The notes beneath the pieces are model-generated. The model was not told the DNA's origin. It saw nothing but the letters and a program-made list of their open reading frames with translations, and ran no database searches. Shown piece by piece: positions 1 through 11,213 of a DNA stretch of 64,000 bases. Numbering within the stretch: the stretch's first letter is position 1; every line of letters begins with the position of its first letter. The stretch comes from Cololabis saira (Eukaryota; Chordata; Actinopteri; Beloniformes; Belonidae), in the NCBI RefSeq assembly GCF_033807715.1, contig NC_084610.1, positions 2,705,001-2,769,000 of the forward strand, written 5' to 3'. A program made the translations under genes and the position numbers.

Positions 1-163
1 TCCCAACAACCTCCAGAGGTCTCTTTTCCAGTGTTTGATTAAACCTGATACAGGTACGTCTGAACAAGAGTCCTCAAGGACACATTTATCTGACCCCAAA
101 CTATTTAGGTCTTTAGTTTCAGTCTCAGACACTTTAACAGAAGACGAAGGAACAAACACTTAC

Positions 164-227
164 CTGGTCTCCTCTGCTGCTCCGTCCACATCAATATGGA
201 CTCTGAATACTTTCAAGTGTTTTTCAC
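164..227 (-). other. Candidate orphan coding exon (minus strand)
   Basis: On the minus strand a stretch with an AG acceptor (ctctgtacag) and a strong GTAAGT donor is open in one frame for 20 codons (2 nt, 20 codons, 2 nt), reading EKHLKVFRVHIDVDGAAEET. It lies immediately beside the giant palindrome that starts at 238. I do not recognise the family and see no partner exon, so this may be a chance open stretch. It is listed only because both splice signals and the frame agree. Confidence 0.2.
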
Positions 228-237
228 CTGTACAGAG

Positions 238-1318
238 CATGGATGTATTATATAACTGGATACTGTGCCAAAAATGGCCGCCCATTCATTTCAATGCATT
301 CTGCTCAGCCAGCGCATGTGCCGACAAAATCTCGGACTTCCTGGTTTACTTCCGTGTACACGGGCCCATAGAGCATGCGCAGTTGAGTCACCTCCCATGA
401 TGCTCTGGGGCCTCCCATCATGCCCCGGGGCAATGACTGAATATTAATATAATATGTATTAATATAATATATTAATTCATGTATATTATTACATGTATAT
501 CATCACATATATGATTAATGTATTAATATAATATAATTACATAATATATATTAATATAATACATCCGTGGAATGCACGGACACGGCTGTGACGTCATCCG
601 TGACGTCACGCCCAGAAAGAGACTTTTCTTTGACTTTTCTGGCCGTTATAAAACATTTTTGACGGATATAAAGTCCATGACTTAAAAATATAGAATACAA
701 AGATTAGTAATTGCCGGTGATTACAGCTGGAGGTTCCTGTGAACAGTTTTAGAGGCTTCTCTTTTACTATTGCGGTCTATGGGAAAAAAGCTTTCTGGGC
801 CCCATGGGATTTTTTGTTGCAGTACCAGCTGTAATCACCGGCAATTACTAATCTTTGTATTCTATATTTTTAAGTCATGGACTTTATATCCGTCAAAAAT
901 GTTTTATAACGGCCAGAAAAGTAAAAGAAAAGTCTCTTTCTGGGCGTGACGTCACGGCTGACGTCACAGCCGTGTCCGTGCATTCCACGGATGTTTTATA
1001 TTAATATATATTATGTAATTATATTATATTAATACATTAATAATATATGTAATGCTATACATGTAATAATATACATTAATTAATATATTATATTAATACA
1101 TATTATATTAATATTCGCGGCATTGCCCCGGGGCATGATGGGAGGCCCCAGAGCATCATGGGAGGTGACTCAACTGCGCATGCTCTATGGGCCGCTGTAT
1201 GCGGAAGTAAACCCGGAAGTCAGAGATTTTTTCGGCGGATGCGCTGGCTGAGCAGAATGCATTGAAATGAATGGGCGGCCATTTTTGACGTCCGATCCAG
1301 TTATTATTATAGATCCAT
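238..1318. mobile_element. Giant palindromic (foldback) element, arms about 490 bp
   Basis: The two arms (about 238-730 and 826-1318) are near-perfect inverted complements around a spacer of about 95 bp. For example, aaaatggccgcccattcat near 272 reappears inverted near 1265, and the run ending ggtgattacagctgg at 730 is mirrored from 826. Long AT-rich stretches (440-565 and 1000-1110) lie inside both arms. There is no coding capacity. This looks like a foldback/MITE-type DNA element. I cannot see a convincing target duplication, so the superfamily is open. Confidence 0.75.
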
Positions 1319-1366
1319 GACCCTACGCCGTAGCCTCTGTGTCGGTGTAACGCAGTGGTCAAGACC
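1319..1366. repeat. Partial copy of the palindromic TAA-MITE
   Basis: Contains the diagnostic core ccctacgccgtagcctctg followed by tcggtgtaacgcag, shared with the full copies at 9159, 31569 and 43160. Only about a third of the element is present, abutting the giant palindrome. Confidence 0.55.
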
Positions 1367-1439
1367 AGAGACCATTTATTTAATAAATAGCTTGGAGAAC
1401 AGATGCTGGATCATCTCTAGTTCTGTAGTAAACCAAAGT

Positions 1440-2040
1440 CGCACGTCAGAGCAGATTTGTTGTTGTTTTGGCGCATAATGTGACGTTCGAAAACGCAAAA
1501 CTCCGGTTGTGTGTGTCTACACGCATCTACATAAACGGAGTTTTCAAAAATCTTCACTTTGCCCAGAGTTTTTTTAAATCTTCGTTTATTTGCGTTTTCA
1601 TGTGGATGACAGGTCCAAACGTAGGAAAATATCTCCGGTTTAGATATCCGGCTACGTGTGGACGGGGTACAAGGCTCCGGTCCTTCTGGACCAGAGAGGA
1701 ACCACAGACACAGAAGCTGCTGAGTTTCACTCGTCAAACTCAGTGGGCGGATTCCAAACACCCGATTGGTTCCCCTGCACATCAAGTCAAGGCAAATGGA
1801 ATCCACATAATGGATTGTTGCAGGGCTTCGGGACACATTCCGATAAACTAGGGCCGCGTTCAGACTGCAGGCAAATCTGATTCATATCTGATTCCTTCTC
1901 GTTTCCGATTTTCAGGGCTGACTGTCCACACTGTTTTTAGCAAGTGTCCAAATCGGATCTGGTTCTGTTCAGACTGGGCCACATCATTGACTGATCTGAC
2001 GGGTTGCCTTAGCAACGACGTCGGAGCGGAGGCGTCACCC
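1440..2040. repeat. Two short interspersed repeat fragments
   Basis: About 1465-1850 and 1851-2040 have the look of dispersed non-coding fish repeats: GC-rich, CpG-containing sequence (gacgttcgaaaacgcaaaactc; gggccgcgttcagactgcag). Open frames here on both strands show no recognisable domain and are treated as noise. Family names are not assigned. Confidence 0.4.
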
Positions 2041-3272
2041 AGCGCGTGTATTGTGTGAAGTCATGTATTTCTTTTATATATATAAAAAAATCCCAAAATA
2101 TCTGTATCGTTTCTGATTGGGTCGGCACTGCGCATCATTTTTAGACATAACAATGAACGCATACCGCAAAAGTTGTGTCTCGGCGGAGGGACCGGCGTCC
2201 CAGCAAAATGAGAAACAGAAAAGTGTTCAGAACAAAACCACCAGCAAACTAACAAACCAACCAACAAAGCTCAGAGTTAACAAAACCAACCAGAAATATT
2301 ACAACTATAATAATATATAATAACTATATAATATATATATATAATAATAATATAAAATAACTATAATACAACTGTATTAAAATAGAAAATAGAAAACATG
2401 TTATTATTGCAGGTTTAACATAGGTTTTGAGCATATGGGTATTATATTTCCATCATTAGGGAGAACCCCTATGACAGAATCATCACTGTCTAATGTTCTA
2501 TCTAATGACAGAATTATCACTGTTTCAGCAGGTCTCTTAGGTTTATAATTCAGATTAATTTTCGTTTACATATAACATTGTTTGTAGTCATTTTAGTGCA
2601 ATTTAAAGCTTATTTCTACAAATAAAATCAGCACTGTAGACAGCGATCTTGGACCAGCGGCCACTCTGATTGGTCCAGCACGCTCACGTGACAATGTCGA
2701 AGCACTTTGTGTCAACTCCGCCTCTGGAAATAGTTCCACTTTTAAAACGTTGTTTGTGAAGCCAGTTTCCCGAGATCGGACTTCGACGACTAGATAAATG
2801 CTTGGCATCAATAGCTGTATATGTTGAAGTGAATGGCATGAGATAATAAGTCGTGCGCACGAGTTACAGTAAGTCGCACGCGCGAGATAAAAAGTCGTGC
2901 GCACGAGATAACAATAATAATTTCCATGTCACCTCCAGGGCTCCGTACAGACCAAAGCAGTGGATTCCACTAGATTTGCGTTAGCTCCGCCCACTGAGTT
3001 TGACGAGTGAAACTGACAGTTTTACATTTACATTTCATGATTCAGCAACACGAAATCATTAATTAAATGTGTCCTTAATTAATTAAATGCTGAAACAATA
3101 AATATATATTTTTACTTAAAATTAATTGTATTTTAATTAATTAATGACATATTTCATTCTAATTTTAATTAATTAATGACACATTTAATTAATTAATGAT
3201 ATATTTCATTCCCAATTTAATTAATTAATGATGTATTTATTTATTTAATTTTGGCACAAAAAATCCTCCATA
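2041..3272. other. AT-rich intergenic stretch with simple repeats
   Basis: No gene is visible. It holds ATA-rich low-complexity sequence (2290-2390), a short tandem of the motif gtcgtgcgcacgagat (2850-2910) typical of a dispersed element, and a block of repeated attaattaa words (3055-3245). Confidence 0.5.
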
Positions 3273-3705
3273 AAAGGGAACAGTAGATTGGACACTGTCT
3301 GTAAACCTGAGAATAAAGTGTGTAGAGATTGAATGTCCCATGACAATTATACAGTAATATAATATGAAAATAATGTACACACAATTATAAATAAATTAAA
3401 TACATGACATTTAAGTAAAATAATACAGCAAAGTCCATCATACAAGGGGTAAGTAAAGATATCAGTCTTTTAAATCAGTGGGAAAATGTCTTAACACTTC
3501 ATACATTTTTTGTGCTTTTTTTTTCAGTTATTAGTTTTAAAGATTTTAAATATAATCCAAATTAATTTAAATCACAAGTGGTATGTTAAACATGTCCGGT
3601 CCTCGATTCTTCTCTATTTTAGGTTTCATGATCTGTTTTATGTTTCATGTCTTGACAATATTGTCTTTTATTGCAGTTTTGCACTTTGGTCCGCTGTTTT
3701 TGCTT
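3273..3705. repeat. Duplicated segment A-B, first copy (intact pre-insertion site)
   Basis: Part A (3273-3575) is repeated almost exactly at 4552-4849. Part B (3590-3705) is repeated at 9911-10015. In this copy A and B are contiguous; in the second they are separated by a 5-kb LINE. This copy therefore preserves the empty site. No coding sequence is evident. Confidence 0.75.
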
Positions 3706-3796
3706 AAAGTGCTAAAAAATAAAGTAAATCTGTAGCTTTTTTTTTATTCTTCTGCAGAAAGTTTGATGACTGTTGTTGCGATGATGAGAACAGACC

Positions 3797-3812
3797 GCCC
3801 TCTGGTGGTGAC
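3797..3812 (-). promoter_or_regulatory. CTCF-like motif
   Basis: On the minus strand this reads CACCACCAGAGGGCG, close to the core of the vertebrate CTCF site (CCASYAGRKGGC). A second, oppositely oriented match lies at 4080. It is a motif match only and may be chance or part of a dispersed repeat. Confidence 0.25.
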
Positions 3813-4079
3813 AATAGAAACTACCGTTTTCTTCCATTTAACGACATTATCGTCTGTAATTCATTTTAATTACAGAACTATTCATAGATTACCGACTGTA
3901 ATTACATTAATTAATGACAGAAGACGAATGAAGATTGTTTTTGCACTAATTTCTCCTCGAAACAGACTCGTTGTTTTGCCTTTTTATTGTTTATTGTCGA
4001 TTTATTTTGAAAGGAATAACAGGATGTACTTCCGTAATTTAATTCTTCTAACTTTACACTGACTGCAGTTTCATGTATA

Positions 4080-4094
4080 ACCGCCAGAGGGCGA
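4080..4094 (+). promoter_or_regulatory. CTCF-like motif
   Basis: ACCGCCAGAGGGCGA resembles the CTCF core on the plus strand. With the motif at 3797 it makes a divergent pair about 280 bp apart. Motif match only. Confidence 0.25.
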
Positions 4095-4551
4095 ACTGTT
4101 GCAATCCTTTATTGAAAAAACTCCATAGAACTCGGTTTTTTACATAATATATACTGTAAAAATAAACTATATTATACTATAACTTTATTCTACTATAACC
4201 GGAACTGTCACCTCGAGGAAAACCCTTAAAAAAGAGAAGAGACGAGCGGAGAGGAGCCGAGTAAATGGAAAAGCCCCAGAGGCCGCGTCGTTCTGGGAGA
4301 AAACCATTTCATTGTTTTAAACAGTTATTTAAACATATGCATTGATGAACATTTGTTTAACACCTCTTGCATTTGTCCCCCAAACTGACTCCTTTAACCG
4401 TGAAACTGTGGTTTTGTGTTGCTTCTCACAGCAGGTTGTTTTTTTTGTTTTTTTTTCTCTCAATTCTTTTATTTGTGTCAAAGGTTTATTATAAAACAAA
4501 CATGGCAAATCTACATTCCATACAAATACATTTGTAATGTAAACGAGGTTG

Positions 4552-4849
4552 ATAAAGGGAACAGTAGATTGGACACTGTAATAAACAAAGTGTGTAGAGA
4601 TTGAATGTCCCATGACAATTATACAGTAATATAATATGAAAATAAGGTACAAACAATTATAAATAAATTAAATACATGACATTTAAGTAAAATAATACAG
4701 CAAAGTCCATCATACAAGGGGTAAGTAAAGATATCAGTCTTCTAAATCAGTGGGAAAATGTCTTAACACTTCATACATTTTTTGTGCTTTTGTTTTAGTT
4801 AATAGTTTTAAAGATTTTAAATATAATCCAAATTAATTTAAATCACAGC
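4552..4849. repeat. Duplicated segment A, second copy, broken by LINE insertion
   Basis: Nearly identical to 3273-3575, ending at the shared aatttaaatcaca. From there the sequence changes to LINE, and the continuation expected from the first copy (catgtccggtcctcg) resumes only at 9911 after an A-rich tail. Confidence 0.75.
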
Positions 4850-4912
4850 CTTAAGACAGAATTGTAAGCGTAAAGCCTTGTTTTTATTTTCCAAACAACT
4901 TCCAACAGATCT

Positions 4913-5228
4913 TTGTTTCTTTCAGGAATCTCATTCCTTATCTGCAGATGTAAATGTTTGGAGGTCACAACGGGTAATGACATGTGGTTTTCTCCCAGTT
5001 CTGAGCGTCTGCTGGAACCAGCACAGATAAAAATACCTTTACTGGAGATTCCTGCATGCAGACTGGGACAGCCATGTCATTACACTTTAGTGCTAGTTAC
5101 ACTTAATAACATTACTTTGATTACTGCTAACATTTATGGATACAATTCTAAACCAGAAAATGATCGTCTACTTGACTGGATAGAAAATAGAATGTTATTA
5201 CTATTGCAATTTAACCTTAGATAATATA
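4913..5228 (+). pseudogene. L1-like endonuclease-side fragment
   Basis: The frame contains NNITLITANIYGYNSKPEND and LDWIENRM, resembling the strand around the AP-endonuclease 'NIYAPN' block of L1-type ORF2. Just after the stop, other-frame sequence LTPNWNSLWKN matches the linker region that follows the endonuclease in this LINE class. It is a short, frameshifted relic with no active capacity. Confidence 0.55.
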
Positions 5229-5289
5229 ATTGATAGATGCCTCCAGGGCAGCCCTCGCCCTCTAACACCTAACTGGAATAGTTTATGGA

Positions 5290-5910
5290 AAAATGTGATA
5301 TTGTGGATGTTTGGTGAAAGGGTAAAATAGGTTGTGCACATCCAATATCTCAACAGGTGCTGGTCTCAAAGCAGAGATCCAGGAAAAAACAAGAGAGGAG
5401 ACGCACACTTTTGCTCCCCAGTGCAGATTTATTTAGCACATCACACGTGACGTTTCCAGCACATTTTGCTCTTCTTCAGACTAAACGTGGATACAGAAGA
5501 CGCCCCATTTTCAGCCTCCCCAGGGGGTCACATGGTATAGAAAAGAAAAAAATCTATTCAAAACACCTGGTGTAAAATAAAATACAAAGTACATGTATCC
5601 AGATATCCAAACATCTTCTAACTAGAAAAGGCAACATCAGGCCAGCTGGCCGTCATACATATCTAGTGATAGAAAGAAAACCAGAAAAAAACAAAGGTAC
5701 GTCTTAGTTTCAGGATGGCTAAATTTTAAAGTTCATACAAGGTTGTATTTTTATAAAAAATGAACACATTTCTGTTAAAAAGACATACTCATAAATTAGA
5801 GTTCAATTCCTTATATCCTTGATATGGACAAAGGATTGTTATTGTTGATTACCTATGGGTGGATTTGTCCTTTGTTGTCTTTTTAACAGAAATGTGTTAA
5901 TTTTTTATAA
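5290..5910. repeat. Dispersed repeat plus small inverted-repeat insert within LINE
   Basis: About 5340-5560 is a non-coding block. About 5750-5910 is bounded by inverted copies of acacatttctgttaaaaagac (5763 and 5878), a MITE-like signature. Together they separate the endonuclease and RT parts of the L1-like LINE. Confidence 0.4.
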
Positions 5911-5932
5911 TATTATAAACTAAGAGGCGCCT

Positions 5933-6376
5933 TTGTCCCCTCGGTTTGACCTTAAACCAGACATTCGGCAGGGATGCCCAATTTCACCCTATCTATTCTT
6001 GTTGTGTACGCAAATTCTCACAACCCATATAGCTGGGAAGGATATTTTCATCAGTCAGCAGGCTGATGATACTACTCTTTTTTTAAAAGATGAAAGTCAA
6101 ATACCTGTTGCACTTAGTATTATTAGTGATTTCTCTAAAGCTTCTGGTTTAAGCTTGAATATTAACAAGTGTGAACTCTTAGCCATTAAAAATTGTGATG
6201 TTCATTCTATTGGTAATATCACAGTAAAAGAAGAGGTTAAATACCTGGGCCTCATAATCACAAAAGATCAAAAATCAAGTTCGTCCCTAAATGTTTCTCA
6301 GATAATTCAGAAAACTCAAAAGAAGTTAAATCAGTGGCTGCAAAGAGATTTATCCTTGAGAGGTACTGATCACTAA
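5933..6376 (+). pseudogene. L1-like reverse transcriptase fragment
   Basis: About 147 residues with RT landmarks: RQGCPISPYLFLL (RT block 4), then the catalytic QADDTTLFL (the F/YADD block, with Q replacing the usual aromatic), FSKASGLSLNINKCE and VKYLGLII, ending WLQRDLSLRG. The frame then shifts by one base near 6365; the next frame continues VLITKAEGISRFTYAA. The N-terminal RT fingers are missing. It is a dead LINE fragment of the same family as the minus-strand copy at 14601-15666. Confidence 0.8.
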
Positions 6377-6860
6377 AGCAGAAGGAATTTCCCGGTTCAC
6401 TTATGCCGCTATTTCTTTACATTTAGATAATAAGATAAGTAAAGCTGTTGACCAGATACTCTTTAATTTTATCTGGAAAAATCGCACACGTTATATCAGA
6501 AAGAGTTTTGTTATGAACAATTCTGAAAATGGAGGGATTCATTTCTTAGATTTTACCACCTTAAACAATACATTTAAAATTAATTGGGGTAAAAATTTTC
6601 TTAAAAACCCTACCTCAATTTGGAATTTTATTCCACATTACATCTTCTCTTGGTTTGGACGTCTAAGTTTTATTTTAAGCTGCAAACTTCCAGTCAAGCT
6701 GTCTGTATTCCACCAGCAGCTCCTCCTGGCCTGGGCTCTTATAGAAGCATAATCCTTCACCACACACTTACATCATCTGGAATAATAAAGATATCATTTC
6801 AGAAAACAGATCACTTTTCTTTGAGACTTGGTTTCAGAGTCAGATTTGGCTGGTGAGACA
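6377..6860 (+). pseudogene. L1-like ORF2 post-RT fragment
   Basis: Continues the LINE after a frameshift: NFIWKNRTRYIRKSFVM, GGIHFLDFTTLNNTFKINWG, then further shifts into FQSQIWLVRQLFNEDGSLLS. These are the conserved thumb and connection regions seen in the homologous minus-strand copy (NFIWKINAIV, GGIQFLLPCNYD). Broken by several stops. Confidence 0.7.
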
Positions 6861-8912
6861 GCTGTTTAATGAGGACGGGTCACTGCTCTCTTACAATCAA
6901 TTATTAACTAGATAAACCTCCAAGTAACCACAAAGGAAAATGCTGTTGTTATTAATGCCATTCCAACAGGAACCTTGATGTTATTTAGAGTAAACACAAG
7001 CCTTCACTTGGACATGTTTCTCTCCCCAGTTCAATTAACTCTCCAGAGGCAAAATCTGTTTCTCATTACACCCTGAAATACTAATAGGAAAATACGTGCT
7101 CTATCCCTTATGTTACTGCTTATTGGAATCAATTTATTACAAATATTAACTGGAAGAAAGTGTGGATGCTCCCTCATAAATGTTTAATTGTAAACAAGGT
7201 TAAGGAGTTTCCTTCAAAATTATCCATAAGTTTTACCCGGCCAGTCATTATATGCATAAATTAAAAAAAAAACATTAATACAAACTGCTCATTTTGTGAC
7301 CTTTATCCAGAAACTGTTTTACATGTTTTGGTATTGTTCTTACACAAAAACATTTTGGGCAGAACTCTGTAGATTATTATTGATCATCTCACTGAAGATT
7401 TTTCTTTGCTTTGTGAAAATGTTCTGTTTGGTTTCCTTTAATGTCCTAGTGAAGAAGAACATTTTTACTTTTTAATAAATCTATTTTTAATTTTGGCAAA
7501 AAAAACGTATACATAAAAGTAAATTCATTAACAAAAAACCTTGTTTTGTTGTGTTTCAGAAGGAAATGGAACTTTATTTTAAATCACTTATTGATTGTTC
7601 TAATCAAAAGGCGATTAAGACTGTGAATATTTGCAGCCTCTCCAAAGTTTTTCTATAATCCACTGTAACCCCTGGCTCTTCTGTTCTCTGTTCCACCTGT
7701 TTACTGTTAACTGGACGTTCAGGGGCCGGATTCACCAATATCTTCTTAAGAAAATCTTAAGAAATGTCTTAAGATCTAAAATTAAGAAGTTCGTAAGAAA
7801 GTTCTTAAGTGCAATTCCTCAATATTTTCTTAAGAACCATCTTAAGAACTGTCATTTCTTACGAATTTCTTATTTTTCTACTTAGGAACTTCTTAAAATA
7901 TGGCTGTATCCGAAATCACTCAACAATTCAGTAGCAGCTCCAGCAGACGTTCAGCAGTAGCAGCCAAGTATCTCAGAATGCATTTCGCACCAAAACGACA
8001 GCGGGAGCCGAGAGCTAAAAGCTGTTTTAATTTCCGCTGTAGCGCTGTTAATATGCCACTTTATTAAGTTTTAATATTTTTTCAGGTGCCAAAGTAACCG
8101 TTAAGATCCCCAACCTGGCCTCAGTTTATCCAAATAACGCCTGTTGAGAAATTTGCTCCGACGTTTTCGGGGATCAGAAGAGCCGGCGGCCCGGCAGCAG
8201 CATTAGCTCACGGCCGGGGGGAGAGACGGGATCGGCGGGTCAAACCGCGCTGTCGTCCCGGGGAGAAACTGATCCAATGAACTGACCTGCAGCTCTGTGG
8301 AGAATTGTCGCTGGCTGTAATAAATCATTTAGGAAGATAAATGTTGGTTTAATAGATGAAATCTAACAGTTTTGTTGCTTCCATATTAGTTTGTCTGAAT
8401 ATAAAGTGGAGCTTCATGTTTTTACTGGAGCCCCAGAAGCAGCGCTGCTGCTCTGTCTGTACATCTGCGTCGGTGTAACGCAGTAAACGTTGTACATCAG
8501 AGCTGTCACAATTTTAATAAATGTATTAAAATGAACATATCAGTCTATTGAATTTAATTGTGTTTTATTAAGCTACATATGTTTGGGTTTTTATTTAGGG
8601 CACCTCTACGTACTTGGTATACAAAATTATATGTATTATTCATTTCATTATATTATTATTTTTATTAATTTCATTATATTTAGTCGATTCACCTGAAGCA
8701 AGACTTCACTACACCAATGCATCGCTCCACAATATTGCAGATCTTTGTTTGTGCATGTGCAAATGTGTTGATAAAGGTGATATTAGAGTCTCACCTTTTC
8801 ACAGATGAAATCTTAAGACAGGTCAAGGTTGTCTTAAGTTAAGAAAAAAGTTAAGAAAAAATTTGAGAACTTTTATTTCAAGAATACCATTTCTTCTTAA
8901 TTTTTTTCTTAA

Positions 8913-9700
8913 AGGGATTGTGACATGAAAAACACATTTTTCTTGATTTTTTGTGTTTTGTTGGGTGTCTTGACATCAATTACACCCAAAAAACAACGAA
9001 CTTTTAACATTCAGTGTATTGTGTGCTTTCTGGGATTTTCCGCATAACTGTGCAAAAACGGCGCATGTGGTTTGGTGGCGGATCGTTACGTAACGATCCG
9101 CTAAATCACCGCCCCCTCCACCCAGCTCCTGCCTCCTCTCCTCTCCAGCGCACCATAAAGGCTGATTTATGGTTCCGCGTTACACCGACGCAGAGCCTAC
9201 GGCGTAGGGTTACGCGGCGACGCGCACCATACGCTGAACCCTACGGCGTAGGCTCTGCGTCGATTTAACGCGGAACCATAAATGAGGCTTAACACGCCTC
9301 TTTTGTTCTAATCACCGGAGGAAAACTGCTAAGAAGACCCGCTGCCACTGACTGGACTTAAGATAATGGGACAGTGCTGCTTGCATGCCTTTATTTTTAT
9401 GATTGTTTGCTGTGGTTCGCCCTCCTGCTTTTCCGTGCATGCTTCGCCTGTCGCTCCGACGCCGCTGTGAGCGTATTGCTGGAGGAGGAGGAGGTTTGGA
9501 GGAGGAGCGGCGCAATGATTGACAGGAAAGGGGGGAAAGGAAGCATTTTTCACGGCGCAAAAAAACACTGTAATAAAAAGCCAGGAAAAGATTACTAGAG
9601 TGAAGTTTTTCTTGTTACACTCTTTTAGACACATTTGAGGGATGTTGGCCAAGACTTTTAATAGTGTTAAAAGCATGTTAAAAATGATGTCACAATACCT
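8913..9700. mobile_element. TTAA-target DNA transposon nested in the Harbinger-like element
   Basis: TTAA occurs on both sides (8909-8912 and 9701-9704). The inner ends are inverted: AGGGATTGTGACAT on the left and the complement of ATGTCACAATACCT on the right. TTAA targets are used by piggyBac and Kolobok elements. No transposase is recognisable. It carries the palindromic MITE at 9159. Confidence 0.65.
9159..9289. mobile_element. Palindromic TAA-MITE, full copy
   Basis: 131 bp, ends AGGCTGATTTATGGTTCCGCG-like on both sides, flanked by TAA (9156-9158 and 9290-9292). The two halves are inverted complements around gcgacgcgcacc. TAA targets fit the Tourist/Harbinger type. It is the innermost layer of a four-level nest. 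Confidence 0.8.
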
Positions 9701-9910
9701 TTAAGAAGAAACTTAAGAAGAAAGTTAAGAAAATACTTAAGAACTTTTTTGGAGAATACGACTTCTTCTCTTTTTTCTTCTTAAGACAGAACTTAAGAAA
9801 AAAATGACACTTAAGAAGATTTTTTTTCTTAAGAATGTTTTGTGAATACGGCCCCAGATCTTTATACTGGATATTGTAATCCTTGTCAATAAAGATTTAT
9901 CTAAAAAAAA

Positions 9911-10015
9911 CATGTCCGGTCCTCGATTCTTCTCTATTTTAGGTTTCATGATCTGTTTTATGTTTCATATCTTGTGTCATTTCAATATTGTCTTTTATTG
10001 CACATTGGTCTGCTG
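9911..10015. repeat. Duplicated segment B, second copy
   Basis: Matches 3595-3705 (catgtccggtcctcgattct onward) and starts directly after the A-tail of the LINE. This gives the 3' insertion junction. Confidence 0.7.
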
Positions 10016-10247
10016 TTTTTTTTTTGTTTTTTTTTTCTCTCACAATTCTTTATTTCAAATTGTCAACATTACATTATAAAACAAACAAAACATATATAGA
10101 AACAGTTGATGTCAGGGGATTAGTCACAGGCAGAAATTATAAATCAGGATTTCTACACCGGAGCCACTCACCGGACCTACGGTGTTACTCCGTTAGGTAA
10201 CACCGGAGCTCTATTAGTAATAATTTTTCTTCTGTTCATGGTTTCAG

Positions 10248-10317
10248 ATCTTCCAAGCACCTGAATCTGTTCAGACACCTTCAGAAGACGCACGGTCCTT
10301 CCTTGAGCCAGCAATAG
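10248..10317 (+). pseudogene. BED-type zinc-finger exon remnant (hAT/ZBED-like)
   Basis: After a pyrimidine-rich acceptor (tttcttctgttcatggtttcag) the frame reads SSKHLNLFRHLQKTHGPSLS and ends TAG. HLNLFRHLQKTH fits the C-terminal histidine pair of a BED zinc finger, as found at the N-terminus of hAT transposases and ZBED proteins; the cysteine half is not visible. It is probably a relic of an old hAT element or a captured exon. Family assignment rests on this short motif only. Confidence 0.4.
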
Positions 10318-11213
10318 TGCATACATGTTATTTATATACAACTTGGTGTATATAAACAGTGTATGGTGTATATAAGTGGTGTATATAATGTGTACAAATG
10401 TTATTTTATTTTTTTTAACAATAAAGTTGCCATTTGTGAACATTCAGTGTTGTGATTTCTTTACAGTTAACATGATTCATTAGTTAACACGCAGACACAA
10501 TGCTCGTTAATCATCATCCAGTTCTGTATTGTATTTTTTTTTCAAACATAGATTTTCAAACTGATTTTTCAAACATATTACTTAAACATCACATTTTTCA
10601 TAACAGGATAAAACAATGTCTAACGGCAAATCTCTTTTGACAAACCACACACAACTCAGAGAAGGAGGAAAGCAAACCAAATTCTGCAGTGTCTGTACAG
10701 CCGCCCGGATGATCGTCCAGTGATGTGGATCTACGAGCCAATAAGATTCTTCTCGTTACGTAACGACGGAGTGATTTACATCGGTTGGCCTCCGTTGCGT
10801 GAAACCACGCCCACAATTAACTCCGCCGGCCGGAGCTTCCGCCATTTTTTCGTAACGGTGTATCGTGTCATTCAGGCAGCCAAGGGTAGGGTACGGCGTA
10901 GGCTCTGCGGCGATTTAACGCAGAACCATAATTCAGGCTTAACATGATAACGCACGTGCAAATGTTTTTTTGTTCTTTCTTTTTTTTCCTAATTTTCAAA
11001 TTGACGGAAATCCGTCTAGAGACGGAGAACTTTAATCCCTGAATAATACATGTATTTCTCTCCTCTCTAGAAACTACTTCTGTCTATTTTCCTGGTGAAC
11101 ATGACCTGAGAAACTGATACTCTCCTGTACTTGTTATCTTAAGAAAATGAATGTAACATACAGTACACAACAGTCACTTTACACCGTTGCCTCTTATTCA
11201 TTGCAATTTACAC
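10318..11213. other. Intergenic repeat fragments
   Basis: No gene is seen. It includes gtgtatataa-rich low complexity (10330-10400), a GC-rich block (10600-10860) that looks like a decayed DNA-transposon end, and a half copy of the palindromic MITE at 10884-10939. Confidence 0.45.
10884..10939. repeat. Half copy of the palindromic TAA-MITE
   Basis: Right half only: ggcgtaggctctgcggcgat...cagaaccataattcaggct, followed by TAA (10940-10942). Confidence 0.6.

Larger units (their letters stand above)
7723..9854. mobile_element. Harbinger-like DNA transposon (non-autonomous) inside the LINE
   Basis: Terminal inverted repeats GGGCCGGATTCAC / GGGCCGTATTCAC, followed on both sides by purine/pyrimidine tracts rich in cttaagaa. 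The element is flanked by CAG on both sides (7720-7722 and 9855-9857), a 3-bp duplication of the CWG/TWA type reported for PIF/Harbinger elements. It splits the LINE 3' region and carries nested insertions at 8913-9700 and 9159-9289. A GC-rich internal block (8100-8280) might be an old promoter. No transposase is recognised. Confidence 0.65.
4850..9910 (+). mobile_element. L1-like LINE, degenerate, with nested DNA transposons
   Basis: A non-LTR retrotransposon remnant read on the plus strand: an endonuclease-side fragment (4913-5224), a reverse-transcriptase fragment (5933-6376), and post-RT sequence to about 7500. The 3' end is at about 9860-9910, with aataaagatttatct followed by A8. It is 5' truncated, has frameshifts, and is interrupted by a short repeat at about 5290-5910 and by a large Harbinger-like element at 7723-9854. 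Its borders are defined by the empty site at 3575-3600. The same family is present on the minus strand at 13198-17613. Confidence 0.8.

Noticed and set aside
35..447. Plus-strand frames of 121 and 60 codons
   Set aside because: They run from unique sequence into the palindrome arm, show no domain, and oppose a better exon candidate.
9014..9598. Short frames around the nested MITE
   Set aside because: They lie wholly in TTAA-element and MITE sequence and match nothing.
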